Positions 42,555 to 52,611 are shown, counted from the stretch's first letter. The stretch is 64,000 bases of DNA from Tubiluchus corallicola (GCA_030141605.1 JAQGDQ010002369.1:248001-312000); one strand, 5' to 3'. Translations and numbers: made by a program. Notes: generated by a model from the letters alone, not told the origin.

Positions 42555-43610
42555 TTAGATAGAGTTTGGTGGTCGATCAGTTGTCTGAGGAGCCTCTGCC
42601 GTGGGAGCAGAAACGGCTTGATCAACGGCGCTTGTTGTGGCAACAGTTTCTGCTGTCTGTACAGAATCAGCTAAATGGATAGAACCACGGTCTATCTTGC
42701 TTATATATTCATCACTGTTGAGGCTTACTTCCTCGCCTTTGGCAAGTTGTGCTAATTTATCGAAATCTTCTCCGCGCATATTTGAGTAGACGAGATGCAT
42801 CGGAGTAGAGTGACCTCCGCTCACCCAAACATCTGGAGCATCGGTTGAATACCGTTGGAAAAGAGTCTCAACCCCATCATAGGTATTTTCTCCACGTGTC
42901 CCGATTGTATGCATCGCGACATAGGGGCGGCCTGCAGGGTCTTGACCTTTCATTACAGAAGCAGTCATATCTTCTGCTTTTACTCCATCGATATAACCTG
43001 TGCCCCCTGCATGGAAAGAATCTTTCCATGGCAATTGAGGAAGAGAGCAGAATTTTTCAGATCCACCAAAGGCATCTGCAATTTTTCTTACAGTGCTAGA
43101 AGTGGTGAAAGTTTCAAGGGCTTTTACACATTCCTCAGGGGATCCCTTTCCAATTGCTGTATTCGCTTCTGTGAGGGATGCGGCATTGGGGTTTTCAGGA
43201 GTAAGTCTAAAATGTACAACACGGATTTCAGGTTGTGTCTGAGACTCTTCATTAGCTACTTCATTTGTCGACTCAGATCCCCAGCTAGGAATTCTGTCCC
43301 AAGTGTTTTCTTTTACCCATGATGCAGTATCAGAGACAGTGTTTTCGAGAGTGTTTTCTGCCTCTTCCCATGTAGGAACTTGTTCTAGCCAAGTTGCAGG
43401 GAAATATTCTTGAGTGAGATCGGATTGGCTGAAAGCATAAACAGAAGCGGCTCCTGTCATAGCACCAAATGCTATAGTGGCCACTCCTTTTGCGGTATCA
43501 CCGTATGTTTTTCCTTCGCGAATTTTATTGAATCCTGAGTAGGTTGCAGCCATACCAATTGCTGCTGCACCTCCACCGATTAATGCCTGATTGTCTAGAC
43601 TACCTATCAT
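42555..43610 (-). CDS. hypothetical protein with N-terminal hydrophobic pair, effector candidate
   Basis: A 351-residue protein. Residues ~8-65 hold two hydrophobic stretches rich in Gly/Ala (ALIGGGAAAIGMAATYSG and GVATIAFGAMTGAASVYAF) without a signal peptide. Then a Trp/Glu-rich linker and a soluble domain of about 200 residues follow (VVHFRLTPENPNAASLTEAN, HAGGTGYIDGVKAEDM, ETLFQRYSTDAP). The C-terminus is Thr/Ala/Pro-rich. The layout is Inc-like. The soluble domain has His and Cys residues but no family I recognise. Confidence 0.6.
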   Translation of the reverse strand: MIGSLDNQALIGGGAAAIGMAATYSGFNKIREGKTYGDTAKGVATIAFGAMTGAASVYAFSQSDLTQEYFPATWLEQVPTWEEAENTLENTVSDTASWVKENTWDRIPSWGSESTNEVANEESQTQPEIRVVHFRLTPENPNAASLTEANTAIGKGSPEECVKALETFTTSSTVRKIADAFGGSEKFCSLPQLPWKDSFHAGGTGYIDGVKAEDMTASVMKGQDPAGRPYVAMHTIGTRGENTYDGVETLFQRYSTDAPDVWVSGGHSTPMHLVYSNMRGEDFDKLAQLAKGEEVSLNSDEYISKIDRGSIHLADSVQTAETVATTSAVDQAVSAPTAEAPQTTDRPPNSI

Positions 43611-43777
43611 AACGTTACCTCATGCTGGTATTGTTTTTTTTGAATTGCTCAAAGAGCTCTTAAAAAGTCGCAGGGGGATAAGGAATTGTTCTTTTGTAAG
43701 AAAGAAGATTGTTTACGTGTACTATTATTAAAAATAAAATTTAATTCTACACAAAGGGTTGTAATTAAAATAACAAT

Positions 43778-44803
43778 TTAGAATGCGTAGGTGGCGCTGA
43801 TGACTCCAGAGATGAAGTCGGAAGAGTTTCTTCCGTAGACAGTAAACCAGACGCCGGCTATGAATCCCAGATTGGGGGTAGGGACGTATTCAAGAGCGGG
43901 AGCTAAAGAGAGCTGATCATTGGAAGGAGCCGAGTTGCTGGCTGGAGTTCCATCCGCATTGAATCCGTTTGTCTCAGAGAAAGTTGTCCTGTTCGTATAT
44001 AGATACTGGACATCGCAAGCAAGGTTGAATGTTTCAATGATGACCCATTCAAGTCCCAGATTTGCTGAAAACTGATGGCCGGGAGAAACTTTTCCCGATG
44101 TTCCGTTTCCGCCTCCGTAGGCATTGAACCCGGTGACTTTCACTTTAGCGGGGATTCCATAGCTAACGGAAGTCCGCACGCTTAGTGGATGAAGAAGCAT
44201 CCATTGCCAGATCACTTTGGAAACATTGAAACTGAATGTCGTTTGAAAAGATCCGGAGCCAGTAGAGTCGAGACCGAGCTTGTTCGGGTTTAGATTTTTA
44301 TATTTTCCTGTTGGGAACGATTCGGAAATGCTGATTTTCACAGCAGGGACATACGGTTTTTCCTTAACAAGTGCGATACCAAATGCGAGGGTCGTATCAC
44401 CGTATCCACCGTCGGTGACTCCTGACTGTTTGTTCCAGAACCCCTGTACGCCCAAATTCACATCGAGCCGGTCCAATATTCCTACCTGGAGAAGAAGAAC
44501 AGGATTGATGTGGATTGTTGTTGGAACGGAACGGGGTTTTTTCGAGCTGTCATAACGTGCAAAATCATCAGCAACATAGAGATAGGCTTGAACGTTCGTC
44601 ATTCCGGGAGGCAGGGTATTTCCACTTCCTGTCAGAAGAGGACCTGAGTACCAGGGGTTGAACATTTGTTTTGCTTTTTGGAATTCAGCTTCGGCAGCAA
44701 CTAGCTCCTTTTCGATTTGCTGGGGAGAAGGAGGAGGGGGGTCGTTATCGTATTGGGCAAACAGTGTTGTTGAGAGAATGAGAAATGAGAGCCATTTTTT
44801 CAT
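43778..44803 (-). CDS. outer-membrane channel protein, Phenol_MetA_deg-like
   Basis: A 341-residue protein with a signal peptide (MKKWLSFLILSTTLFA), a Pro-rich and coiled segment (PPPPSPQQIEKELVAAEAEF), then a beta-barrel with GYGDTTLAFGIALVKE, KISISESFPTGKY and a terminal Phe (ISATYAF). The strand pattern matches the family of transporters linked with the MetA pathway of phenol degradation, which serve as outer-membrane channels. Substrate is unknown. Confidence 0.72.
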   Translation of the reverse strand: MKKWLSFLILSTTLFAQYDNDPPPPSPQQIEKELVAAEAEFQKAKQMFNPWYSGPLLTGSGNTLPPGMTNVQAYLYVADDFARYDSSKKPRSVPTTIHINPVLLLQVGILDRLDVNLGVQGFWNKQSGVTDGGYGDTTLAFGIALVKEKPYVPAVKISISESFPTGKYKNLNPNKLGLDSTGSGSFQTTFSFNVSKVIWQWMLLHPLSVRTSVSYGIPAKVKVTGFNAYGGGNGTSGKVSPGHQFSANLGLEWVIIETFNLACDVQYLYTNRTTFSETNGFNADGTPASNSAPSNDQLSLAPALEYVPTPNLGFIAGVWFTVYGRNSSDFISGVISATYAF

Positions 44804-44913
44804 AAAAAAAGAGGGGTATAGTATTACTATCGAAAATAGGGACTTTTCCTTTTTCTAAAAAGAAGAATTTGATAGAGAGAACTATAAGTGTTGATTCCAG
44901 TCGAGGGAAGACT

Positions 44914-45246
44914 ATGGCAAAAATCGAAGGTTCAGGACCGTCTCCAAAAGATGTTGCAGCCTACAAAAGTGAATGCAGCAGAGCAGCGGACCTCTTTCAG
45001 CAGGCCTTAGATGAAAGGCATAAATCGAAAGACAATCCAAATAAACAGGCCGAGATGGATAAGATCATGGACAAAGCCAAACACATCATGCAGCAGACTA
45101 CCCATGCACTTCGGCAAAAAGAACTGGAAGATCGAGAAAAGAAGCTCGTGAAAGACTATGCCGATTTCAAAAAAGAACCTTCCGACGCAAAGAAACAGAC
45201 TCTCGATCAGGATGTGTCAGACATAAAAGACTCATTGAACAAATAA
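44914..45246 (+). CDS. hypothetical coiled-coil protein
   Basis: From ATG 44914 (GAGGGAAG upstream) a 110-residue, highly charged helical protein: SECSRAADLFQQALDERHK, then KAKHIMQQTTHALRQKELEDR. No signal peptide. The upstream in-frame start at 44869 would add 15 residues and has no ribosome site. It may be a chaperone-like or structural protein; I do not recognise it. Confidence 0.6.
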   Translation: MAKIEGSGPSPKDVAAYKSECSRAADLFQQALDERHKSKDNPNKQAEMDKIMDKAKHIMQQTTHALRQKELEDREKKLVKDYADFKKEPSDAKKQTLDQDVSDIKDSLNK

Positions 45247-45297
45247 ACTTCATTCTTTCTCTACCTTGATATTCACTCTCTTTTTCGTCATAATAAA

Positions 45298-45366
45298 CCC
45301 AATGTGAATCCTGAAAGCTTTCGCGTTGCCCAAATCCAATTCTTGGGTCACGTTCGGTATTAATGA
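45298..45366. repeat. palindromic element (copy B)
   Basis: The core GAAAGCTTTCGCGTTGCCC and ATTCTTGGG lines up with copy A at 28723-28817 over about 40 bases. The outer parts (ACCCAATGTGA and TCACGTTCGGT) are imperfect inverted repeats. It lies in the gap upstream of msrA. Confidence 0.6.
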
Positions 45367-45381
45367 AATCAGTGAGGACTT

Positions 45382-45873
45382 ATGACTAAAAAAGCTACTT
45401 TCGGCGCGGGTTGTTTTTGGAGTGTTGAAGAAGAATTTCAGAAAATCAAGGGAGTAGTCAAAACGACCGTTGGTTACCTGGGAGGAGAAGTAGAAAATCC
45501 TTCCTATGAAGATGTATGCTCCGGAAAAACGGGACATGCTGAAGTGGTGCTAGTTGAATATGATCCTTTGATTGTTACCTATGATGAATTGATCAGGGTT
45601 TTTTGGGAAATCCATGATCCCACCACTTTGAATCGTCAAGGTCCTGATGTAGGATCCCAATATCGGTCCTCTATTTTCTACCATTCTCCTGAGCAGGAAA
45701 AAAAAGCCAGAAAGGCAAAAGAGCTCATGCAGAAATCGGGTCGTTTTCATAAAGACATTGTGACCCAGATCGAGCCGGCTACGACTTTTTATAAAGCCGA
45801 AGAATATCATCAGAAATACTTACAAAAAGGGAGGTGCTGTTCCCGTCCCCCACCTGACCCAGACAAAAAATAA
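45382..45873 (+). CDS. msrA: peptide methionine sulfoxide reductase MsrA
   Basis: Reduces the S-form of methionine sulfoxide. [12 protein letters not shown] contains the catalytic Cys, [26 protein letters not shown] is the classic core, and the C-terminal KGRCCSR supplies resolving cysteines. The 163-residue length is normal. The aminotransferase gene follows at 27 bases. The counterpart msrB at the end of this window is interrupted. Confidence 0.94.
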   Translation: MTKKATFGAGCFWSVEEEFQKIKGVVKTTVGYLGGEVENPSYEDVCSGKTGHAEVVLVEYDPLIVTYDELIRVFWEIHDPTTLNRQGPDVGSQYRSSIFYHSPEQEKKARKAKELMQKSGRFHKDIVTQIEPATTFYKAEEYHQKYLQKGRCCSRPPPDPDKK

Positions 45874-45900
45874 TCTTTCTTCGTAATAATCGAGGTATCT

Positions 45901-47205
45901 ATGTACAAATGGTTTTTTCTTCTATCTACTTGCTTGTTTGCTCAAGAAATCCCCTTGGATTCACTGGTCGCAGGTCTTCCTGAATCAGCAACTTTATCTT
46001 CGAAGCGGATCGCAATACAGAGGGAAGAAGAAGAAAAACTTGTATACAATTGGGGGATAGGGCAAAGTCCGTTTCCCATCCCCAGAGTTATTGTCACTGC
46101 TCTCAGAAAGAACGCACATAAAAAACGGTATACGAATGTAGAGGGAATTCCCGAACTGGCCCAAGCACTTTCTGATTTTTATACGGATGAGACCTATGTG
46201 ATCCGTCCCAATAATGTAATTGTCTCTGCCGGACTGAAACAGATTGTCTATGATATTCAGAAGGTCTTTGGTGGAGAGATCCTTCATGTGTGTCCCTATT
46301 GGGTCTCTTATAGAGGTCAGGCCCGTCTACTTGGAAAAGAACCTGTGGTTCTTTACACCAAAAGAGAAAATGATTTCAAACTTACACCTGTTGAAATTGA
46401 AGAACACTGTAAACGAAGTCCTGGTACGAAGAGGATGATCCTTTTCAATCATCCCGTGAACCCAACAGGAGCCGTTTATTCCCACGAGGAACTGAAGGCT
46501 TTGGCCGAGATATTCCGTAAATACAAGATCATCGTTTTTGCAGACGAAGTTTATCTATCGCTTCAGCATGAAGGAAGAGCGCGAAGCATCTCGGAATACC
46601 TACCTGAGCTGACGATTCGGGCTTCTTCTATTTCAAAAGATATGGGAGCTGCCGGTTGGCGATTGGGCTGGGCTGTTTTTCCCGAATCCCTTCTTCCTCT
46701 GAAAAAAGCTATGGTAACATTGGGGGCAGCTTCTTATAGCTGTGCTCCTTTGCCCCAGCAATATGCTGCAGTAAAGGCACTGGAAAGGCCCCGATCGGTA
46801 AAAAGATATCTCAATAAGGTTCGAAATATACTGAAACCGATGGGACAAAAAATTACATCCCGTCTTCGGGAGATGGACTTGAACTTCATCGAACCTCAGG
46901 CAACCTGGTACCTCTGGATCGGGTTTGGAAAATATAAAGAAGCTCTAAAAGTGAAGGGGATTCAGACTTCAAAAGACCTCGTCTCGCAGCTAGCAAAAGA
47001 AACCGGGATTATCTTTGTTCCTGGAGAGGCTTTTGGAATGGATCCCGAATCTCTATATGTCCGTGGAGCCTATGTGGGATTTTCCGGAGAAGATGGGCTT
47101 CAAGATTTTCGTATAAAAGATCCCCAGTTTGATTTTGCTTCAGACCTCTTTGAGAGCCCCGATGTCCTAAACAAATGGTTAAATAATCTTTTAATTAAAA
47201 AGTAA
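45901..47205 (+). CDS. class I/II aminotransferase with signal peptide
   Basis: A PLP-dependent fold-type I enzyme of 434 residues: YTNVEGIPELAQALSDFY, HPVNPTGAVYS, FADEVYLSL (Asp/Tyr for PLP) and SISKDMGAAGWRLGW (the lysine for the Schiff base). It would be an aspartate/aromatic-type aminotransferase. Unusually it starts with a clear Sec signal peptide (MYKWFFLLSTCLFAQ), although PLP enzymes act in the cytosol. The reading frame is continuous from the leader into the domain. It follows msrA at 27 bases. Confidence 0.86.
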   Translation: MYKWFFLLSTCLFAQEIPLDSLVAGLPESATLSSKRIAIQREEEEKLVYNWGIGQSPFPIPRVIVTALRKNAHKKRYTNVEGIPELAQALSDFYTDETYVIRPNNVIVSAGLKQIVYDIQKVFGGEILHVCPYWVSYRGQARLLGKEPVVLYTKRENDFKLTPVEIEEHCKRSPGTKRMILFNHPVNPTGAVYSHEELKALAEIFRKYKIIVFADEVYLSLQHEGRARSISEYLPELTIRASSISKDMGAAGWRLGWAVFPESLLPLKKAMVTLGAASYSCAPLPQQYAAVKALERPRSVKRYLNKVRNILKPMGQKITSRLREMDLNFIEPQATWYLWIGFGKYKEALKVKGIQTSKDLVSQLAKETGIIFVPGEAFGMDPESLYVRGAYVGFSGEDGLQDFRIKDPQFDFASDLFESPDVLNKWLNNLLIKK

Positions 47206-47299
47206 TCTATAGTTATACTTTAGTTTACTTGTGTTTTCTCTTTTGTTTTCAGATAATAACAAATGAATATTAATTCAAAGTATATTTTGGGGATTACAT

Positions 47300-47674
47300 A
47301 TGGAAAAAATTGATCTAATACCTATTCAAGCAGCAATGCCTGCAAGATCAGACGTTTCGACAATAGAAAACGATCTGATGGAAAAATTACGCCAGCCTGA
47401 ATTAGTAGGAGCTCTTCCTCCGTGGGTTCAGGATGAAGTAGAAAGAAACGCAATCATGAATGATCCAAGACTGATCGAACTCTTGGGGAATGCGGTTATC
47501 AAAGAAATCAGAAAAGTAGAAGGCGGTTATATCGTCGTGACCGACTCCATGGAAATGCGTGTCGATGTCAATTACAAGCCTACGGGAATTTGCGGACCGG
47601 CCAAGTTTGATCTTGATTTTCATCAGCCTGAACCAATCATGAGAATCCTGCCGATTGAAACTCCTAAAGTCTAG
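47300..47674 (+). CDS. hypothetical protein
   Basis: A 124-residue soluble protein (GGGGATT upstream of the ATG): an N-terminal helical region (VSTIENDLMEKLRQPELVG) and a beta-rich end (GGYIVVTDSMEMRVDVNYKP). No signal peptide or known domain. Followed by a short AGAGAAA/TTTCTCT hairpin at 47673-47695. Candidate secreted or structural protein; no support for either. Confidence 0.58.
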   Translation: MEKIDLIPIQAAMPARSDVSTIENDLMEKLRQPELVGALPPWVQDEVERNAIMNDPRLIELLGNAVIKEIRKVEGGYIVVTDSMEMRVDVNYKPTGICGPAKFDLDFHQPEPIMRILPIETPKV

Positions 47675-47729
47675 AGAAAACTTTTTTCTTTCTCTTTGAA
47701 ATTTTATAGTCCCAAGAAAAGGATGTTCG

Positions 47730-48992
47730 ATGCGAGTCATCATTCTAAGCCTTTTCTTGGGATTTTCTTTGTACGCAAACGATCGCAAATTCAGCCACAC
47801 TGCTTTTCCCCGTCATGTGGAGATGGTGGAGAACTATCAGAAGAAAAAGCCGAATTGGAACTATCTGACTGGTAACTGGGGATCGGGAAGAAAATGGCTG
47901 GTCGATCATGGGGTGACGTTCACTTCTTCTTATACTGCGGATCCTTTGGGAAATCCAGTTGGGGGAAGACATCGAGGTTTTTCCTACACAGGATCTTTCG
48001 GTCTGGACATGACGTTGAGTTTTGAAAAGATCGCAGGCTGGGAGGGATGGTACTTTTATTCCGCTTTTGTCTGGAGACTCGGCACCAATCTCTCGGCTAA
48101 AAAAATCGATAACCAGTTCCATGTTGCCCAAGTATATGGTGGGCAGACCTATAAGTTGAACAACATGTATATCCGAAAGGAGAGCCCTAAGAGGAATTTT
48201 ATTCTTCTTTTCGGAAGGCTTGATGCGGGAGATGATTTTCTCCACTCTACCCTCTATCACTATTATGTAAATAATGGGTTCTGTGGAAATCCTGTCGCGA
48301 TCTTTCTGAATACTCCTTTTACAGCCTATCCCAATTCTACCTGGGGCGCCAATGTACAGTTCAAACCCTGGAAACACCTGAAAATCAAAGTGGGTGTTTA
48401 TAACGCAAATGAAATGATCGCAGAGAACAAATTTCATGGGGTGAACTTTACATTTCATAGTACAGAGGGGGTGATGTGGATCACCGAATGGACCTTTACA
48501 ACAGAATCTGAGTATCCGGGCCATTATGGCGTGGGAGGCCTCTATCTTACGGGCTATAAACGGAAATTTCTGGGGGGCGGAAGCAAGGGAAATTACACTT
48601 ATTACCTACTCTTTGATCAGATGATCTATCGTACGGTGGATGATAAAGGGATCATCCCCTGGACTGCGATCTTATTCGCTCCAAAAAACCGGGACCCGTT
48701 CCCCTTTTTCATGACTGCCGGAATTGTCTTTGAGGGAATAGTCTCAACGAGAAAAAACGATGCCTTTGTATTAGGTGTTGTTTATGGAAAATACAGTTCA
48801 GATCTGAGAGAGCTGCAGGGAAGGGATGATCAAAAGACGCAAGGGTTTGAAACGGTGCTTGAGGCGAATTATAAAGCGCAGATCACTCCCTTCTTTTACG
48901 TTCAGCCCGATGTGCAATACATCATCAATCCGAAAGGACTGGGCATTCCCAATGCTTTAGTATTAGGATCACAATTTTCGATTACATTCTAG
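47730..48992 (+). CDS. oprB: OprB-family carbohydrate-selective porin
   Basis: A 420-residue outer-membrane porin. The signal peptide (MRVIILSLFLGFSLYA) is followed by NWNYLTGNWGSGRKWLVDHGVTF, the usual OprB N-terminus, and by strands such as GRLDAGDDF and GGLYLTGYKRKF. It ends with the terminal Phe SQFSITF. It takes up sugars by diffusion across the outer membrane. The 3' end overlaps the convergent TM2 gene by 11 bases. Confidence 0.88.
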   Translation: MRVIILSLFLGFSLYANDRKFSHTAFPRHVEMVENYQKKKPNWNYLTGNWGSGRKWLVDHGVTFTSSYTADPLGNPVGGRHRGFSYTGSFGLDMTLSFEKIAGWEGWYFYSAFVWRLGTNLSAKKIDNQFHVAQVYGGQTYKLNNMYIRKESPKRNFILLFGRLDAGDDFLHSTLYHYYVNNGFCGNPVAIFLNTPFTAYPNSTWGANVQFKPWKHLKIKVGVYNANEMIAENKFHGVNFTFHSTEGVMWITEWTFTTESEYPGHYGVGGLYLTGYKRKFLGGGSKGNYTYYLLFDQMIYRTVDDKGIIPWTAILFAPKNRDPFPFFMTAGIVFEGIVSTRKNDAFVLGVVYGKYSSDLRELQGRDDQKTQGFETVLEANYKAQITPFFYVQPDVQYIINPKGLGIPNALVLGSQFSITF

Positions 48993-49224
48993 CTTGTTGG
49001 TTTGGCGATTCGGGTAGGACGAGACGTCCTTGCTTGTCCTTGAAATTGCTCGTTGCAATGAAGACAAGATCAATAATAGTCCAGATTCCCAGACCGCCGA
49101 ATGTGATCAGCATTAATATGCCTGTTCCGATTTTACCTACATAGAATCGATGAACGCCCAGTCCTCCCAGAAGGAAGCAGAGGAGGATAGCAGCGACAAA
49201 ACTTTTTGGGCTATTTCCTTCCAT
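48982..49224 (-). CDS. TM2-domain protein
   Basis: An 80-residue protein with the two-helix TM2 motif: FVAAILLCFLLGGLGVHRFYVGK and GILMLITFGGLGIWTIIDLV, with the DRF-like turn (HRFY) between. These are common small membrane proteins of unknown role. GGTGATTTAATGG lies at the start. It overlaps oprB at the 3' end. Confidence 0.85.
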   Translation of the reverse strand: MEGNSPKSFVAAILLCFLLGGLGVHRFYVGKIGTGILMLITFGGLGIWTIIDLVFIATSNFKDKQGRLVLPESPNQQARM

Positions 49225-49294
49225 TAAATCACCTTTGACAGCATCAGATGCTTACGCTATTTTGTTTTTAACATTATCATATTCGTTTTTTTTC

Positions 49295-50659
49295 ATGTCA
49301 AAAATCAAAAAGCTTCTTCATCCAGGCGCTGTACTTCCTATTCTATTATTGCTCATCCTCGTCCTGATCCCAGTGGAGCATAAATACGATAAGCCATTGC
49401 GTTCAACTTTTCGAGCCTTTGATTTTTCCGAAGGGTTCACGAAAAGCTTCTATTTCTATGTGACCGACCTTCTTGGAATCTGCTTTATTCTGCTCTGTCT
49501 TTTTCGATCAGGATGGAAGCAGTTTTTTTGGAGGCGGAGTACGAAGTTTGTTTCCGCAATTATTATTGCTTCTCTGTTATCGATTGTACTTTGTGATGTT
49601 TCCTCATTCCCTATGCAATGGATCCGTTGGGTCTATTTTTGCATTCCGTTTCTCTTCTTTTCTTCTGTACAGTCCATTGAATGGAAAGCTAAAGAGTGGA
49701 TCCCTCGCATCTTCTGGGCTATTCTTTTTGTTGCGCTTTTCGAATGCTTCATTGGTTTCTACCAGTACATAACCCAGCATGCATTAGGGTTGAAACTGTT
49801 AGGAGAGCCTAAATTGACAGGTCTCGATCTCGCCACCATTCCAGTTTCAAGCGGACATGGGTCAGTTTTAAGAGCTTATGGTACTTTCCCTCATCCCAAT
49901 GTCCTTGGGGGATTCCTTGTTTTTTCTCTCATGACGGCGTATTATTTGTGGTACCGGACTGAGAACAAATGGCTAAAGACCTTTGTTCTGTTTTCCATCT
50001 GTATTCAAATCCTGGGACTCTTCTTCACTTTCTCCCGTTCCGCCCTCATCGGATGGGCCATTGCCTCGATCATATGGATGGTGTGGATGAGAAAAGAGAA
50101 AAGGGCCCGACTCCTTTCTACGGCTCTCTTGGGATTTTTCCTTTTGTGTGTGATTGCTCTTTATCCCCAGTTGAAGTCACGGGGCGGAATTATCAATTAT
50201 AATCAAGTCACCAAGGAAGCTGATACTGAGAGAATCATCTTTCAGAATCTTGCTTGGAAGATGATTCAGAAGCATCCTGTAAAAGGCATAGGGTATGCCA
50301 ATATGGGACAGCGAAATGATGAGTTTTTTGAAGGGGAGTACCCCGCCCGGTATTTACATGCAGGCGTTCATAATATTTATCTTTATATCGCTGCAGAAAT
50401 TGGGATATTCGGTATTCTGGCTTTTCTGGGTTTTCTCTTTTCGATTTCCCGAGCGCTCTTTCGATCTATAATGTGTCCCTTGCGGATTACGATCTTTTCT
50501 CTCTTCGTGGGATTTTTATTCATTGGGGGATGTGATTTCTATCTCTTGCAGTTCCAACAGGGAAAATGGATGTTTTTCGCAGTAGCTATTTGGATTGCTT
50601 CTTTAGGTAATTATGAGAAGGAACCTGCTCTAACGACGGTCAAAATGGCGGCGCAGTGA
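49295..50659 (+). CDS. O-antigen ligase/polymerase (Wzy_C family)
   Basis: A roughly 454-residue protein with about 11 membrane helices. The Wzy_C signature is visible: FFTFSRSALIGWAIASII, then a large periplasmic loop with GIGYANMGQRND and HNIYLYIAAEIGIFG, where Arg and His are the functional residues. It would ligate or polymerise surface glycans on lipid carriers. I start at ATG 49295; a longer in-frame start at 49235 exists. The neighbouring sterol gene is convergent. Confidence 0.83.
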   Translation: MSKIKKLLHPGAVLPILLLLILVLIPVEHKYDKPLRSTFRAFDFSEGFTKSFYFYVTDLLGICFILLCLFRSGWKQFFWRRSTKFVSAIIIASLLSIVLCDVSSFPMQWIRWVYFCIPFLFFSSVQSIEWKAKEWIPRIFWAILFVALFECFIGFYQYITQHALGLKLLGEPKLTGLDLATIPVSSGHGSVLRAYGTFPHPNVLGGFLVFSLMTAYYLWYRTENKWLKTFVLFSICIQILGLFFTFSRSALIGWAIASIIWMVWMRKEKRARLLSTALLGFFLLCVIALYPQLKSRGGIINYNQVTKEADTERIIFQNLAWKMIQKHPVKGIGYANMGQRNDEFFEGEYPARYLHAGVHNIYLYIAAEIGIFGILAFLGFLFSISRALFRSIMCPLRITIFSLFVGFLFIGGCDFYLLQFQQGKWMFFAVAIWIASLGNYEKEPALTTVKMAAQ

Positions 50660-50662
50660 TCG

Positions 50663-51974
50663 CTAAAAAACGTAGGGAATGATTTTATAGGGAACTTTTT
50701 CGCAATGCCTTTCCCAATCCTCTCCGTATTTTTTTGCACACCGGATGTCGTCTCTGAATGCTCTTTCCACAAGTAGGACTGTGAGAAAGAGGACATAGAA
50801 ATAAGGGAGAAAGTGATCGAATAGGGCGGGAAGCGTCCAAAAGAAGGCTCCCAGGATTTCTGGAACATAGTGGAAATGGCGGGCCATTCCCCACCATCCC
50901 GATGCTAACAGGACATTCAATTTTTCCTCTCCCAATTCGGTCTTATAGGTGGCGAGAGTCAACTGAGGCTTCTTTCCCCACACAAGACAGTTCCCGTTTA
51001 GTCTTCGGATCTTCTGTCTTTGCCTGTCTGCAAAATAGTTGATCATTACACAGGTGCTTCCTGCTAGGAAGATTAGAATCGAAGCGAGGAGGCCAAGGTT
51101 GTTAGGATGGTGGACGGAGATATAGAGTTTGGGAAGTATAGATGCATGGAAGCCAGACCAGACACCCCCAGCAGATATAGAAACCAGCTCTGTCATGCAT
51201 GATGTCCAAAGACCTTAAGTAACCGGTCTCCCAGAGAAAGAACTTTGAAATATACAATAGCTGGATTCCTACTGCGACCATCATTGAATCTGCAATCCCG
51301 AAAAGTTGATGCTGCTTTGCTGCAAAAGAGAGCTGGATGACCGGCCAGCCCATCATTCCGAAACGGCAATTGGTGAACATTTTCACATCCCATCCAAATA
51401 TTCGGGGATAGAGTTCTGTTCCCCAATAGAAATCGAAGAGAAAGTTGCCGGTGGTTCCCGAATCGCTTGAGGAAGGAAAATATTTTCCCTTGAAGTAAAG
51501 GAAGAGGCAAAACAGAAAGCTGAAGAAAGTCAGTGAGGCCAGAATCGGGCCAAAATGATCGTAGACAATGGTTGGTGAAAAGAGCCTCAGACCATAGGAG
51601 CAGGTTAGAAATAATGCCATTGTGATGAGATAGCAATAGATCCCATTGGCCTTATAGACTGGAATGTTTCCTTCTTTAGTGATGGGACCATAAAACAATT
51701 TACCGGGTACGGTCTTCATCAGTGTCAGTTGGAGAGCTGCGAAAATTCCTAAAATGGCCCAACTTGCCCCGGTCCCAAAGATCAAGGGCTGATAAATACT
51801 GAACAGAGTCGAGAAAAATCCCCTTTGAGTGAACAGGCTGAAAAGTTCAGTAATGGACCCATCCAAGTAGACGTTTGCATACCAGAACAAGATGACCGTA
51901 GGTGGACAGAGAGTGATCAGCAATAGAGGACCAAGCGTCCGTCTAGCTCTGATGAGCATTGCATTGGAAGCCAT
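50663..51974 (-). pseudogene. sterol C-7/C-14 reductase (ERG4/ERG24, DHCR7-like), frameshifted
   Basis: An eight- to ten-helix sterol reductase. The signature near the C-terminus is present: RAFRDDIRCAKKYGEDWERH and VPYKIIPYVF, with WWGMARHFHYVPE earlier. The N-terminal frame (to 51102) ends at YLRPPS; the next frame resumes HHPNNLGLLAS. They meet at the GG at 51116-51117; one base fewer gives YLVHHPNN. Homologues exist in some chlamydia-related bacteria and Coxiella and would modify host-derived sterol. It is broken here or contains a one-base error. Confidence 0.8.
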
Positions 51975-52257
51975 AGATAAATACCAAAATGGAAGATGTT
52001 TTGTTTATTCTAGGAACCTAGAATCCCTTCAGGTCGGGTGGGTTCAGAATCCCCCAAAAAAATCTTCCCCCCATGCCTTACCGGATAATAAAGAAAAAAG
52101 TTATTGTCTAGGGTTTTTATAAAATTATTTTTTTATTTTGATTAAACATCTGATTAATAAGGGGCTTATAATTACAAAATGATTCGTTTGATTTTTGACC
52201 TGCAAAAGAAGATAATCTGCGCCCAGATAGCATTTTGGATAATATTTGGAGGTTTTT

Positions 52258-52608
52258 ATGGTGGATTGTATCAATGGCGTTTGCCACTTGTTTGATTGCT
52301 TTTACGCCGAAGAAGAGATCGAAGTAGATGAGACGACAGAAACTGTCGCAGTTCAATATCCTGGACTGAAAGAGGGGCCGAATCTAATGTTATACATCAA
52401 CCCCTGGTGTCCCTACTGTAAGAGAGTTTTGCAGTATTTGAACCAAAAAGGGATTGAAGTACCCGTTAAGGATACTTCAGACCCCGGTAATCGTGAAGAG
52501 TTGATTCAAATTGGCGGTAAGAAACAGGTTCCCTGCCTCGTAATCGACGGTAAAGCTCTCTATGAATCAAATGATATCATCAAATGGTTCGAAGGCCAGC
52601 GTGTATAG
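52258..52608 (+). CDS. glutaredoxin-like protein
   Basis: A 116-residue thioredoxin-fold protein with the CPYC active site in INPWCPYCKRVLQYL and the cis-Pro/GSH motif GGKKQVPCLVIDGKALYES. The N-terminus adds about 40 residues with several Cys. GGAGG lies 7 bases before ATG 52258. It reduces disulfides with glutathione or thioredoxin. Confidence 0.85.
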   Translation: MVDCINGVCHLFDCFYAEEEIEVDETTETVAVQYPGLKEGPNLMLYINPWCPYCKRVLQYLNQKGIEVPVKDTSDPGNREELIQIGGKKQVPCLVIDGKALYESNDIIKWFEGQRV

Positions 52609-52611
52609 ATT

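Noticed and set aside
47745-48524. 259-codon minus-strand frame within oprB
   Set aside because: It is antisense to a clear porin with signal peptide and terminal Phe; no family match in the antisense protein.
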